A stretch of 22,032 bases of DNA from an uncultured Achromobacter sp. (GTDB lineage Bacteria; Pseudomonadota; Gammaproteobacteria; Burkholderiales; Burkholderiaceae_B), in contig CAJYKY010000034.1 in the NCBI GenBank assembly GCA_913775005.1, positions 1 to 22,032 on the forward strand, in the 5' to 3' direction. Positions within the stretch are counted from its first letter, which is position 1, and each line of letters opens with the position of its first letter. A program made the translations under genes and the position numbers. Below are positions 1 to 8,454 of the stretch, in pieces. Under the pieces are notes generated by a model, which was given only the letters and a program-made list of their open reading frames with translations, made no database searches and was not told where the DNA came from.

Positions 1-1272
1 GGCCGTCTTGTAGACGCCGCGTTCCTGCAACACCGGGATCACCAGGTCGATGAAATCGGCATAGCATTCCGGCGTGACGGTGCGCGCCAGGTTGAAGCCA
101 TCAATATCGGTGTCTTCCACCCACGACTGCAATTCGTCGGCGACCTGCTCGGCGCTGCCGACCAGCGCGGGGTAGCGTCCGCCCAGCGCCATGTCTGCCA
201 ACAGATCCGTCACGGTTCGATCCGTTCTGGCCACCGTCAGATTCTTCACTGCCGATTCGATGGCGTTGTTCTTCACGTAGCGGATGGGTTCATCGGGCGC
301 ATAGCGCGAGAAGTCGATGCCCGTGGAACTGGCGTAGTGGGCAAGGCCGGCTTCGGGGCTGGCGTAGCACAGATACTCCGCGTGCTTCTCGCGCGCCTGG
401 GCTTCGGTGCGGCCCACGACGGCCGTGACGCCCATGAAGAACTTGATGTCGCGCGTATCGCGCCCTTCGCGCGCGACCGATTCGCGCACACTCGCGACCA
501 GCTTGCGCAAGCCTTCCTTGGTCTGGCTGGATACGAACACGCATTCCGCATGCCGCGCCGCAAACGCCTGGCCCCTGCCCGATGAGCCCGCCTGGTACAG
601 CACCGGCGTGCGTTGTGGCGACGGCTCGGCCAGGTGGTAGCCCTGCACCTTGTAGTAGCGGCCTTCGTGGTCGATGCGCCGCACCGCATCGGGGTCCGCA
701 TAGACGCGCGCGGCCTTGTCCGCCTTGACGGCGTCGCGGTCCCAGCTGTGTTCCCACAGCTTGTAGGCCACGTCCAGGAACTCATCGGCGCGGTCATAGC
801 GTTCGTCATGCGCGATCTGTTCCGACAAGCCCATCGCGCGGGCGGCGCTTTCCAGATAACCGGTGACGATGTTCCAGCCGACACGGCCATTCGTCAGGTG
901 ATCCAGCGTGGAGAATTTTCGCGCCAGCAGGTACGGCGCTTCGTAGGTCAGGTTCACAGTGACACCAAAACCCAGATGCTGCGTGACCGCCGCCATGGCC
1001 GATATGGTCAACAGCGGATCGTTGACGGGCAGCTGGATCGACTCGCGCAACGTCAGGTCAGCCGAGCCCTGATACACGTCGTACACGCCCACGATGTCGG
1101 CCAGGAACAGGCCGTCGAAGAGGCCACGTTCCAGCTGCCGCGCAAGATCCGTCCAGTAAGCCAGCGTCTTGTACTGCGTGGACGTGTCGCGCGGATGCGT
1201 CCACAAGCCGTGATTGATGTGGCCCACGCAGTTCATGTTGAATGCGTTGAGCAGGATTTTCTTCTTCGCCAT
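1..1272 (-). CDS. LLM-class flavin-dependent monooxygenase (NtaA/SnaA/DszA family), C-terminus cut by window edge
   Basis: The minus-strand frame from the ATG at 1272 stays open for 424 codons to position 1 without a stop, so only the last few dozen residues of a roughly 440-460 residue protein should be missing. The N-terminus (MAKKKILLNAFNM, then a GHINHGLW segment), the TLDHLTNGRVGWNIVTG segment and the YQAGSSGRGQAFAARHAE segment are typical of the bacterial-luciferase-like group containing nitrilotriacetate, pristinamycin and dibenzothiophene-sulfone monooxygenases. These enzymes use reduced FMN from a separate reductase, plus O2, to oxidise C-N or C-S compounds in the cytoplasm. No flavin reductase gene is in the window. 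It lies 20 bp downstream of an SfnB-like gene, so it is probably the third gene of a sulfur-acquisition operon. The substrate is not determined; family placement is secure. Confidence 0.9.
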   Translation of the reverse strand, partial: MAKKKILLNAFNMNCVGHINHGLWTHPRDTSTQYKTLAYWTDLARQLERGLFDGLFLADIVGVYDVYQGSADLTLRESIQLPVNDPLLTISAMAAVTQHLGFGVTVNLTYEAPYLLARKFSTLDHLTNGRVGWNIVTGYLESAARAMGLSEQIAHDERYDRADEFLDVAYKLWEHSWDRDAVKADKAARVYADPDAVRRIDHEGRYYKVQGYHLAEPSPQRTPVLYQAGSSGRGQAFAARHAECVFVSSQTKEGLRKLVASVRESVAREGRDTRDIKFFMGVTAVVGRTEAQAREKHAEYLCYASPEAGLAHYASSTGIDFSRYAPDEPIRYVKNNAIESAVKNLTVARTDRTVTDLLADMALGGRYPALVGSAEQVADELQSWVEDTDIDGFNLARTVTPECYADFIDLVIPVLQERGVYKTA

Positions 1273-1292
1273 GGTGATGGATTCCGTCGGGA

Positions 1293-2510
1293 TCAGGTCG
1301 TGCCCAGCCGGCCGGGCGCGACATCGTTCAGGTAGTAATTGCCCACGGCATTCCGCTTCCAGCGCACCGGGTCATGCAGCGTGTGCGTGCGCGCGTTGCG
1401 CCAGTGGCGGTCCAGGTTCAGGTGGTCCAGCGTGGACTGCGTGCCGGCCAGCTCGAACAGCTTGGTGCCGGCGGCGAGTGACGCTTCGGTGGTCAATGCG
1501 CGCGCTTCGGCCACGGCAATGGCGGCGGCCGCCACGTGCGCGGGGGTGGCGTCACGCGTGGCCACGTCCAGAATGCGGCCGGCGCGGGCCACCAGCGCGC
1601 GCGCACCTTCCAGCCGGACCGACAGGCGGCCGAACTCGCTGATGGTGAGCGGGTCGTCGGCCGCGCGCTCGACATTGGCGTCGATCCACGGGCGCGAGCG
1701 TTCGCGCACGAAGGCCACGGCGTCCGCCAGCGCGGCCTGGCCGATGCCCAGGTCGATGGCGGCATGAATGATCTGCGCAAGCGGCTTGATGGTGTTGGGC
1801 GGCGCGGCGGGGTCGGCCAGCAGCAGCACGTCTTCGTCCGGCACCGCCACGTCCTTGAAGTGCACGGTGCCGCTGCCGGTGACACGCTGGCCAAAGCCGG
1901 ACCAGTCATCGATGACTTCCACGCCCGGGCTGTCACGGCGCACGATGGCCAACCGCTGCACGCCCGTGCCGTCCACCGTGGCCGTGGGGATCCATTGCGC
2001 ATAGAGCGCACCCGTGCAATAGAACTTGCTGCCGTTGATGCGCCAGCCGCCATTGCCATCCGGCGTCAAGCGCGTGCGGCGCTCGGACGCGGTGCGCGTG
2101 CCGGTTTCGGCCAGCGCATTGCCAAAGCGTTCGCCCGACAGCGCGCGCGCATAGAAGCGGCGCTGCTGGTCTGCGTTGCCGTTCACGCGCAGCACTTCCA
2201 GCGCGTAATAGTGGTTCTGCGGAATCTGGCCCAGCGAACCGTCTGCGGCCGAGATGATGGCGGTGACTTCGGCAAGCGTCACGCGCGACACGCCCGCGCC
2301 GCCGTGTTCCTGCGGCACGGTGATGCCCCACAAGCCCGATTGCGAATAACGTTCCAGTTCGGGCAAAGGAAGGCGGCGTTCGCGGTCCCGCTGCGAGGCA
2401 TCGCGCGCAAAGTCCTTGGCCAATTCGCGCGCGACGTCCAGCGCCTCGCGGTCATCGCGGATGATGGCTGCGCGGCGTGGCGCAAGCGTAGAGATTTTTT
2501 CGAATGGCAT
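1293..2510 (-). CDS. SfnB/DszC-like acyl-CoA dehydrogenase-fold oxidoreductase, copy 1
   Basis: A 405-residue protein with the acyl-CoA dehydrogenase fold: N-terminal helical part with GITVPQEHGG and SLGQIPQNH, central beta part with DWSGFGQR, and a C-terminal helical part ending in RHWRNARTHTLHDPVRWK. This pattern marks the SfnB/DszC branch, flavin-dependent monooxygenases tied to use of dimethyl sulfone, sulfonates or dibenzothiophene as sulfur sources, rather than true acyl-CoA dehydrogenases. It begins 4 bp after the stop of a close paralogue and ends 20 bp before the LLM monooxygenase, so the three genes are very likely co-transcribed. The protein has only the initiator Met and one Cys, which fits synthesis under sulfur limitation. 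The exact substrate cannot be read from sequence. Confidence 0.88.
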   Translation of the reverse strand: MPFEKISTLAPRRAAIIRDDREALDVARELAKDFARDASQRDRERRLPLPELERYSQSGLWGITVPQEHGGAGVSRVTLAEVTAIISAADGSLGQIPQNHYYALEVLRVNGNADQQRRFYARALSGERFGNALAETGTRTASERRTRLTPDGNGGWRINGSKFYCTGALYAQWIPTATVDGTGVQRLAIVRRDSPGVEVIDDWSGFGQRVTGSGTVHFKDVAVPDEDVLLLADPAAPPNTIKPLAQIIHAAIDLGIGQAALADAVAFVRERSRPWIDANVERAADDPLTISEFGRLSVRLEGARALVARAGRILDVATRDATPAHVAAAAIAVAEARALTTEASLAAGTKLFELAGTQSTLDHLNLDRHWRNARTHTLHDPVRWKRNAVGNYYLNDVAPGRLGTT

Positions 2511-2514
2511 GGCG

Positions 2515-3756
2515 TCAGATCCAGGCGTGGCGATTGGGGCGTTGCGCGTTCAGCACGTAGTTGCCCACGGCGTGATACTTCCAGCGCACCGGGTCGTGCA
2601 GCGTGTGCGTGCGCGCGTTGCGCCAATGGCGGTCCAGGTTGAACTCGGCCAGTGAGGCGCGTGCGCCAGACAGTTCAAACAGCTTTTCACTGGCGGCCAG
2701 CGCCACTTCAGTGGACAGCGCCTTGGCGCGCGCCACAACGATCGACGCCTGGGCCACGTCATCGGCCGTCAGCGTCCGGCCGCGTGCGTCGTCCAGATAC
2801 AGCGCGGCTTCAGTCAACAGCGCGTGGCTCGCGTGAAAGTCGGTGTAGAGCTGGCCGATGTCGCCGATCACATACGGGTCGTCGGTCGCGCGATCCACGT
2901 TCGCCTCGATCCACGGACGCGACCGTTCACGCAGAAAGGCCACGGTATCGCGCAGCGCGCCTTCGGCAATGCCGACGTCGATAGCGGCCTGAATCAGCTG
3001 GGCGAACGGCCCTTGCAGCACAGGCGCCTGCTGCGCCTGCCAGGCGGGCAGGATGCTGCCCGGCTCCACGCGCACGCGGTCCAACACTACGGTGCCGCTG
3101 GCGGTGGTGCGCTGACCGAAGCTGGACCAGTCATCCACGACGGACAAGCCCGGCGTGCCGCGCTCCAGAATCACCGTGACCAGGCGGCCTTCGGTATCCA
3201 GCACCTTGGACGGAATCCAGTGCGCGAACAGCGCGCCCGTGGAATAGAACTTGCGCCCGCTGACGCGAAAGCCGTCGCCATCGGGCGTCAGCCGCGCTTC
3301 GATATCGCGCGTGTGCTTCGTGTGGCGTTCCGGCCCCGCATTACCCAGCCGGCGGCCGGCAAGCACGCCTTCGTAGTAATGGCGCTGCTGGGCGGGCGTG
3401 CCAGTGAGCCGCAGCAGATTCAGAAAGCCGAAATGGTTCTGCGGAATCTGTCCCAGCGATGGGTCGGCGGCGCTGATGATGCGAAACACGTCGGCCAACG
3501 TCACGTGCGATACGTCCGCGCCGCCATACTCGCGCGGCACGGTGATGCCACCCAGGCCGCTGGCCGAATAGCGTTCGATCTCGCGCCACGGCAATCCGCG
3601 TTCGCGGTCGCGCTCGGCGGCGCCCAGAGCGAAATCGGCGGCCAAGGCTTCGGCCGCCGCGATGGCGTCGGCGTCACTGTGCAGACGGGCGGCAGGAACC
3701 AGGCGCGGCGCCTCATCGCTGTCCTGGATGGAATCGGTGCTTGAAGCTTGCGGCAT
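2515..3756 (-). CDS. SfnB/DszC-like acyl-CoA dehydrogenase-fold oxidoreductase, copy 2
   Basis: A 413-residue paralogue of the gene just downstream, aligning along its whole length (GITVPREYGG, SLGQIPQNH, DWSSFGQR, RHWRNARTHTLHDPVRWK). It has a longer N-terminus rich in Ser and Asp. The role is expected to be flavin-dependent oxygenation of an organosulfur compound, as for SfnB or DszC. It is first in the minus-strand operon and shares the 3757-3970 gap with the divergent ferritin-like/ABC operon. By reading, it has no Cys and no Met beyond the start codon in 413 residues. A 62-bp stretch (2579-2640) matches 1357-1418 of the other copy with two mismatches, showing a tandem duplication. Whether the copies form a heteromer or act on different substrates is unknown. 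Confidence 0.88.
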   Translation of the reverse strand: MPQASSTDSIQDSDEAPRLVPAARLHSDADAIAAAEALAADFALGAAERDRERGLPWREIERYSASGLGGITVPREYGGADVSHVTLADVFRIISAADPSLGQIPQNHFGFLNLLRLTGTPAQQRHYYEGVLAGRRLGNAGPERHTKHTRDIEARLTPDGDGFRVSGRKFYSTGALFAHWIPSKVLDTEGRLVTVILERGTPGLSVVDDWSSFGQRTTASGTVVLDRVRVEPGSILPAWQAQQAPVLQGPFAQLIQAAIDVGIAEGALRDTVAFLRERSRPWIEANVDRATDDPYVIGDIGQLYTDFHASHALLTEAALYLDDARGRTLTADDVAQASIVVARAKALSTEVALAASEKLFELSGARASLAEFNLDRHWRNARTHTLHDPVRWKYHAVGNYVLNAQRPNRHAWI

Positions 3757-3970
3757 GTTGCCCCCGGCGGTGGGAAAACATGCAGCCTATCGACGCGCTG
3801 CCGCGCACGGAAGGACGGATTTCTTATGCGGTTATTTGAAATCGGCATATGCGTGGCATTGGCCGCAGTGCACGCGCTTTGCACCTGTTAGCAGCCGGTG
3901 TGCACCCATATCCAAATCACCAAAGAATGTTTGCGGGCAGCAATCACGCTTGCTTAGAGTCGAGGCTTTT
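3757..3970. promoter_or_regulatory. Divergent control region between the SfnB operon and the ferritin-like/ABC operon
   Basis: About 214 bp, locally more AT-rich than its surroundings, separating two divergent operons that appear functionally linked, so it should carry both promoters. Visible structures: an inverted repeat GATTTC (3818-3823) / GAAATC (3838-3843) with a 14-bp spacer, and two GTGCAC palindromes near 3869 and 3900 with a TTGCAC between them. No convincing sigma-70 pair was found, and a GG-N10-GC sigma-54 element was looked for near 3854 and not found. A LysR-type (CysB/SsuR-like) or other sulfur-starvation activator is plausible, but this is inference. Confidence 0.5.
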
Positions 3971-4834
3971 GTGACGCCGAGAAGCGCTCTGGCCGACATG
4001 TCTGCACAGCTACTTACCCCCCTGCCCCTGGCGCTGCACTACGACGGCGCGCTGGAAGCGCAACTGTTCGACGACATCCGGCTTGCCGTGGCGCCGCAGC
4101 TGCCCGCCGCGCGCATCGACCCGCCGCGCGACCTGGCCACTGACGGCGAGCGCAGCGCGGCAGGCGAGTACGCCGTCTGGAACACGGTGCACGACCTGTT
4201 CATCACGCAGGTCGCCTCGCACGCCATCGCCGGTCTGTTCCAGGACGACATTGCGTTTCAGTTTGCGCTGGCGCGTCAGCTGGGCGATGACGCTGCACAC
4301 GCAGAATTCTCGCTAGGGCGCGCCGCCGTGCTGCTGGGCGCCGATCCGCTCGCCGCCGTGAAGCACGGCGTAGAAGAATCGTGGGATCTGGTGGGCGGCT
4401 TTGCGTTGCGCAACTGGCAGAACTTTCTGGCCTGGCAGTTTCACTACGAGCACTACATTCTTGCGCGCCTGTTCGTGAACCGCCGCACTGCGCAGGTGCT
4501 GGATTTTGGCCATCGTGAATTTGGCGAGAACCGCATCCTTCCCGACGAAGAAGCGCACCGCATCCGCATCACGCAGTGGTGGCTGAACAAGCTGGCGCAT
4601 GCCGAACCCACGCAGCGCGAAGACTGGGTGGCCGCGCTGATCCAGGCCGACGAAGACGTGCAGCAGCGGCTGGGGCCCTACCTGCGCGACTCCTGGCAAT
4701 TGAACCTGCGCGCAACCGGCCTGGACACCCGGCATCACGTCGCCCTGTATGACGCGTGGCGGCGCGAGCTGCTTGCCACGTTGCTGCGTGTCACCCCCGA
4801 TGAACTTCCCGCTCTGACCAGCCTGGCCGCCTGA
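3971..4834 (+). CDS. Ferritin-like (four-helix, possible di-iron) protein of unknown role in sulfur operon
   Basis: A mostly helical protein of 287 residues. I chose the GTG at 3971 because GAGG (3962-3965) lies 5 nt upstream; the ATG at 3998 (278 residues) is a real alternative but lacks a good ribosome site. Possible metal-binding pairs numbered from the GTG are D107-x-x-H110 (in LGDDAAHAEF), E160-H161 (FHYEHY) and E193-x-x-H196 (PDEEAHRIR), in the style of ferritin-like di-iron helices but not a textbook pair of ExxH motifs. It is the first gene of the operon, 33 bp before the ABC binding protein, and divergent from the SfnB genes. It has no Cys and at most two Met. It could be an oxygenase, an iron-handling protein or a structural helper; no reaction can be assigned. 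Confidence 0.7.
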   Translation: MTPRSALADMSAQLLTPLPLALHYDGALEAQLFDDIRLAVAPQLPAARIDPPRDLATDGERSAAGEYAVWNTVHDLFITQVASHAIAGLFQDDIAFQFALARQLGDDAAHAEFSLGRAAVLLGADPLAAVKHGVEESWDLVGGFALRNWQNFLAWQFHYEHYILARLFVNRRTAQVLDFGHREFGENRILPDEEAHRIRITQWWLNKLAHAEPTQREDWVAALIQADEDVQQRLGPYLRDSWQLNLRATGLDTRHHVALYDAWRRELLATLLRVTPDELPALTSLAA

Positions 4835-4867
4835 CGCCACCGGCACCTCACCACGAAGGAAACTGAT

Positions 4868-6556
4868 ATGACGCAGCACCTGCCTCCGGGCGGCACCCCC
4901 GATTTGCACGACGAACCCGCCAACCCGTTGCGCCGCTGGCTCTTGAGCGCGGGCGCGCTGATGGGCGCTGGCGCGTTGTTCCCCAACGTGATCTTCGCGC
5001 CGGCCCACGCCGACACCCAAAGCCTGGCCAACACGGTGGACGGCGCCGCGCGCGGCGGCGTGCTGAACGCGGTGGTGCACCCCGAGCCGCCGACGCTGGC
5101 CTTCTACCTCAACTCCTCCACGCCCACGGGCGCCGTGGTCAGCAAGATCTTCGACGGGCTGGTCGAGTACGGCCCCGACCTGAAGCCGCGCCCGCAATTG
5201 GCCGAAAGCTGGACGGTGTCGGACGATGGCAAGACCATCACATTCAAGCTGCGCCAGGGCGTGTTGTGGCACGACGGCAAGCCGTTCACGGCGGCCGATG
5301 TGAAATGGTCCGCCGAAGCCGTGTGGCTCAAGCACGCACCCAGCGCGCGCCGCGTGTTCCAGTATTTGCAGAAAGTGGAGACGCCCGACGACCACACCGT
5401 GGTGCTGCATCTGTCGCAGCCGACGCCGGTGGCGCTCAATGCCATCGACTCGCTGGGCGCACCCATCCTGCCGCGACATCTGTTCGAAGGCACGGACATC
5501 CAGAACAACCCCTACAACAACAAGCCGATCGGCACCGGCCCCTTTGTGTTCAAAGAGTGGAACCGGGGCAACTACATCGTGCTGGAAAAGAACGACAAGT
5601 ACTGGCAGCCGGAACGACCCTACCTGGACCGCATCGTCTGGAAGATCATTCCCGATGTGTCGGGCCGCGCCACCGCGCTGGAAACCGGCGCCGTGTCTTA
5701 CGGCGAACGCAACCCGGTGGCGTTCACGGATGCCACGCGCCTGTCCAAGCTGCCCAAGCTGGCGGTGGATACGTCGGGCTACAACGGCTTCGCCGCGTGG
5801 CTGTGGCTGGAAGCCAATCTGCGCGACCCGATCCTGTCGAACCTGAAGGTGCGGCAGGCCATTGCCCATGCCGTCAACAAACAGGTGCTGGTCAAGACCG
5901 TGTGGAACGGCTACGCCGAGCCCTTCGTCAGCCCGGTGCCGTCGCTGGTCAAGCCTTATCACAACCCCAATGTGCAGCAGTATCCGTATGACCCGGCACT
6001 GGCCGAAAAGCTGCTGGACGAAGCGGGCTACCCCCGCAAGGCCGACGGCTGGCGCTTTGCGTTGACGCACGACTACATTCCGTTTGGCGATGATTACCGC
6101 CGCACCGGCGAATTCGTGCGCCAGGCGCTGCGCAAGATCGGCATTGACGTGACCTTGCGCGGGCTGGACCTGGCCACCTGGACGCGCAACGTGTTCACCG
6201 ACTACAACTTCCAGCTCATCAGCTCGTGGGGCACAGTGCTGATCGACCCGCAGCTGGGTGTAGAGACGCGCTACTGGAGCAAGGCTGAAGCCAAAGGCAC
6301 GCCCTGGTACAACGTGTCCGGCTACAACAACGCCGACATGGACCGCGCCATCGAAGCCGCGCAGGTCGAGACCGATCCGAAGAAGCGCATCGAACAGTAC
6401 AACGAGGTGCAACGGCTGGCGCAGCGCGACCTGCCGCTGATCGGCCTGTTTGAATTCCGCTGGTTTGGCGTGTGGGACAAGCAGGTGCGCAATGTGACGG
6501 ACGCGTCTTCGCATTCGCGCAACAACTTCGCCAACGTCTGGCTGGGCAAGGCCTGA
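4868..6556 (+). CDS. ABC transporter periplasmic substrate-binding protein (family 5, DppA/OppA-like), Tat-type signal
   Basis: A 562-residue family 5 extracellular solute-binding protein of the dipeptide/nickel/oligopeptide group. The N-terminus has a twin arginine (R22-R23 in PLRRWLLSAG), a hydrophobic stretch and a likely cleavage after AHA near residue 48, which suggests Tat export; there is no lipobox Cys. Family landmarks include KIFDGLVEYGPDLKPRPQLA, WHDGKPFTAADVKWS and PIGTGPFVFKEW. An AAGGA ribosome site precedes the ATG. The mature protein has no Cys and very few Met. It starts the ABC part of the operon and should deliver a ligand to the two permeases downstream. Next to sulfur monooxygenases, the ligand is more likely an organosulfur compound than a peptide; that is inference. 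Confidence 0.92.
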   Translation: MTQHLPPGGTPDLHDEPANPLRRWLLSAGALMGAGALFPNVIFAPAHADTQSLANTVDGAARGGVLNAVVHPEPPTLAFYLNSSTPTGAVVSKIFDGLVEYGPDLKPRPQLAESWTVSDDGKTITFKLRQGVLWHDGKPFTAADVKWSAEAVWLKHAPSARRVFQYLQKVETPDDHTVVLHLSQPTPVALNAIDSLGAPILPRHLFEGTDIQNNPYNNKPIGTGPFVFKEWNRGNYIVLEKNDKYWQPERPYLDRIVWKIIPDVSGRATALETGAVSYGERNPVAFTDATRLSKLPKLAVDTSGYNGFAAWLWLEANLRDPILSNLKVRQAIAHAVNKQVLVKTVWNGYAEPFVSPVPSLVKPYHNPNVQQYPYDPALAEKLLDEAGYPRKADGWRFALTHDYIPFGDDYRRTGEFVRQALRKIGIDVTLRGLDLATWTRNVFTDYNFQLISSWGTVLIDPQLGVETRYWSKAEAKGTPWYNVSGYNNADMDRAIEAAQVETDPKKRIEQYNEVQRLAQRDLPLIGLFEFRWFGVWDKQVRNVTDASSHSRNNFANVWLGKA

Positions 6557-6575
6557 GCGCCGCTGGAGTGCTGTG

Positions 6576-7568
6576 ATGACCTTGCGCCTGCCTCGCCCTC
6601 GCCTGCCGCGCGCCTTGCGGTATCTGCTGCAAATCCTGTTCGTGGTGGGCGCGACGGCCATCGCCAATTTCTTTCTGCTCAAGCTTGTGCCGGGCGATCT
6701 GGTGGACGTGATCGCCTCGGAGAACAGCGGCATCACGCCCGAACACGTGGCGCAGCTGCGCGTGGCCTACGGGCTGGACCAGAGCGTGCTGGCGCAGCTG
6801 GGCTATTACCTGAAGAGCCTGTTGTCGCTGGATCTGGGATATTCGTTTCGCTATGGCGAGCCGGTGGCCGACCTGATCTTCGGGCGCCTGCCCGCCACGC
6901 TGGCGCTGATTGGCGCGGGGCTGGCGCTGTCCGTGGCGCTGGGTGTGCTGCTGGGGGTGCTGGCGGCCCGGCGGCCGCACGGCCTGCTGGATACGCTGCT
7001 GTCGGCGCTGGCCACGGCCGGTTATTCAGCGCCAATGTTCTGGACAGCGCTGATGCTGATCGTGGGGTTTGGCGTGCACCTGAATTGGTTGCCCGTGGGC
7101 GGCATCCGCGACGTGGGCGCGGCCCACACCGGCTGGGCGCTGTGGCTGGACTACGCGCGGCATCTGGCCTTGCCGGTAGCCACCGTCGCGATCTACTACG
7201 TGGCCATCTATGCGCGGTTGTCGCGTGCGTCGATGATCGAAACGCTGCAAGAAGATTACATCCGCACGGCGCGCGCGCGTGGCAATGGCGAAGCGCGTGT
7301 GATCTGGCGGCATGCGCTGAAGAACGCCATTCTTCCCGTCATCACAATGCTGGGCTTGCAAAGCAGCGCGCTGCTGGGCGGCAGCATCGTGGTGGAAACC
7401 GTGTTCGCGTGGCCGGGGCTGGGGCAGCTGTCGTTCGAGGCAATCGCCAGCCGTGACGTGAATCTGCTGCTGGGCATTCTGCTGATGAGCGCGGCGCTGG
7501 TGGCGGTGATGAACATTGCCGTCGATGCCACCTATGGCTGGCTCGACCCCCGAGTGAGAAAGACATGA
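6576..7568 (+). CDS. ABC transporter permease (DppB-like)
   Basis: A 330-residue inner-membrane permease with about six hydrophobic segments, an early LLQILFVVGATAIANFFLLK helix, and the cytoplasmic EAA loop around EDYIRTARARGNGEARVIW followed by HALKNAILPVI. The reading frame also has a GTG at 6573; I preferred the ATG at 6576 because GGAG (6565-6568) is then 7 nt upstream. It forms the translocation pore with the DppC-type partner, whose ATG overlaps this gene's TGA by 4 bp (ATGA at 7565-7568), indicating translational coupling. Confidence 0.92.
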   Translation: MTLRLPRPRLPRALRYLLQILFVVGATAIANFFLLKLVPGDLVDVIASENSGITPEHVAQLRVAYGLDQSVLAQLGYYLKSLLSLDLGYSFRYGEPVADLIFGRLPATLALIGAGLALSVALGVLLGVLAARRPHGLLDTLLSALATAGYSAPMFWTALMLIVGFGVHLNWLPVGGIRDVGAAHTGWALWLDYARHLALPVATVAIYYVAIYARLSRASMIETLQEDYIRTARARGNGEARVIWRHALKNAILPVITMLGLQSSALLGGSIVVETVFAWPGLGQLSFEAIASRDVNLLLGILLMSAALVAVMNIAVDATYGWLDPRVRKT

Positions 7569-8437
7569 CACAGCCTTTGCACGCCGCGCTGCGGCTGTTG
7601 CGCACGCCGTCGGCAGCCGTCGGCGCCACCATCCTGCTGATCGTGCTGGCTGCCGCTGCCAGCGCGTCCTGGCTGTTTCCCGATGACCCGCTGGAAATGG
7701 TGGGCGCGCCCTTCACATGGCCGGGCGAGGACGCGGATTTTCCCGCAGGCACCGACCTGATGGGACGCAACATCCTGGCCGGGCTTTTTCACGGCGCACG
7801 CGTGTCGCTGCTGGTGGGCGGCGCGTCGGCGGCCATCGCGCTGGTGATCGGCCTGCTGGTGGGTGCCGTGGCCGGTTATGCCGGGCCGCGCGTGGACGCC
7901 GTGCTGATGCGCATCACCGAACTGTTCCAGACCGTGCCGTCGTTCCTGCTGGCGATTGTGTTGGTAGCGATATTGGGTCCGTCATTGTCGACCATCATCT
8001 TTGCGCTGGGCGTGACATCGTGGACCGGCATCGCGCGGCTGACGCGCGGGGAATTCATCGCGCTACGCGAACGCGAGTTCGTCCGGGCTGCGCAGACGCT
8101 GGGTGCGGGCCATGCGCGCATCATTTTCATTGAGATCCTGCCCAACGCCTTGCCGCCCATCATCGTGACCACCGCCGTGCTGGTTGCGCACGCCATCCTG
8201 TCCGAAGCCGGGCTGTCGTTCCTGGGGCTGGGCGACCCGAATGTGGTCAGCTGGGGCAGCATGGTGGGCGCGGGGCGTGAAGCGCTGCGCACCGCCTGGT
8301 ACATGACCGCCCTGCCCGGCCTGACCATCATGGCCACGGTGCTGGCGTTGAATCTGTTGAGCGACGCGGTGAACGACGCGCTTAATCCCAAGCTGCGGCG
8401 CCACCGCGCGCCCGCTGCGGCCCCTGCCGCCCGCTAG
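7565..8437 (+). CDS. ABC transporter permease (DppC-like)
   Basis: A 290-residue permease with the usual N-terminal helix (ATILLIVLAAAASASWLF), the GTDLMGRNILAGLFHGARVSL segment characteristic of DppC/OppC proteins, and an EAA loop at EREFVRAAQTLGAGHARIIF followed by PNALPPIIV. About six membrane spans are expected. It is coupled to the upstream permease by a 4-bp ATGA overlap and lies 17 bp before the ATPase gene. It pairs with the DppB-type subunit in the inner membrane. The C-terminal tail is rich in Ala, Pro and Arg. Confidence 0.92.
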   Translation: MTQPLHAALRLLRTPSAAVGATILLIVLAAAASASWLFPDDPLEMVGAPFTWPGEDADFPAGTDLMGRNILAGLFHGARVSLLVGGASAAIALVIGLLVGAVAGYAGPRVDAVLMRITELFQTVPSFLLAIVLVAILGPSLSTIIFALGVTSWTGIARLTRGEFIALREREFVRAAQTLGAGHARIIFIEILPNALPPIIVTTAVLVAHAILSEAGLSFLGLGDPNVVSWGSMVGAGREALRTAWYMTALPGLTIMATVLALNLLSDAVNDALNPKLRRHRAPAAAPAAR

Positions 8438-8454
8438 ACCGGAACCCCTACGCC

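Noticed and set aside
1536..2642. Plus-strand open frame (368 codons) over the SfnB genes
   Set aside because: It spans the junction of two well-supported minus-strand genes and shows only Arg/Ala/His-rich shadow composition.
3850..3875. Sigma-54 promoter before the ferritin-like gene (SfnR-type control)
   Set aside because: A TGGCA-like start is present, but the required GC is not found at the correct 10-bp distance from the GG.
4313..6736. Very long minus-strand open frame (807 codons) opposite the ABC binding-protein gene
   Set aside because: It is antisense to a clear family protein with a signal sequence and operon context; the translation is low-complexity in Arg, Gln, His and Val as expected from a GC-rich shadow frame, and no domain is visible.
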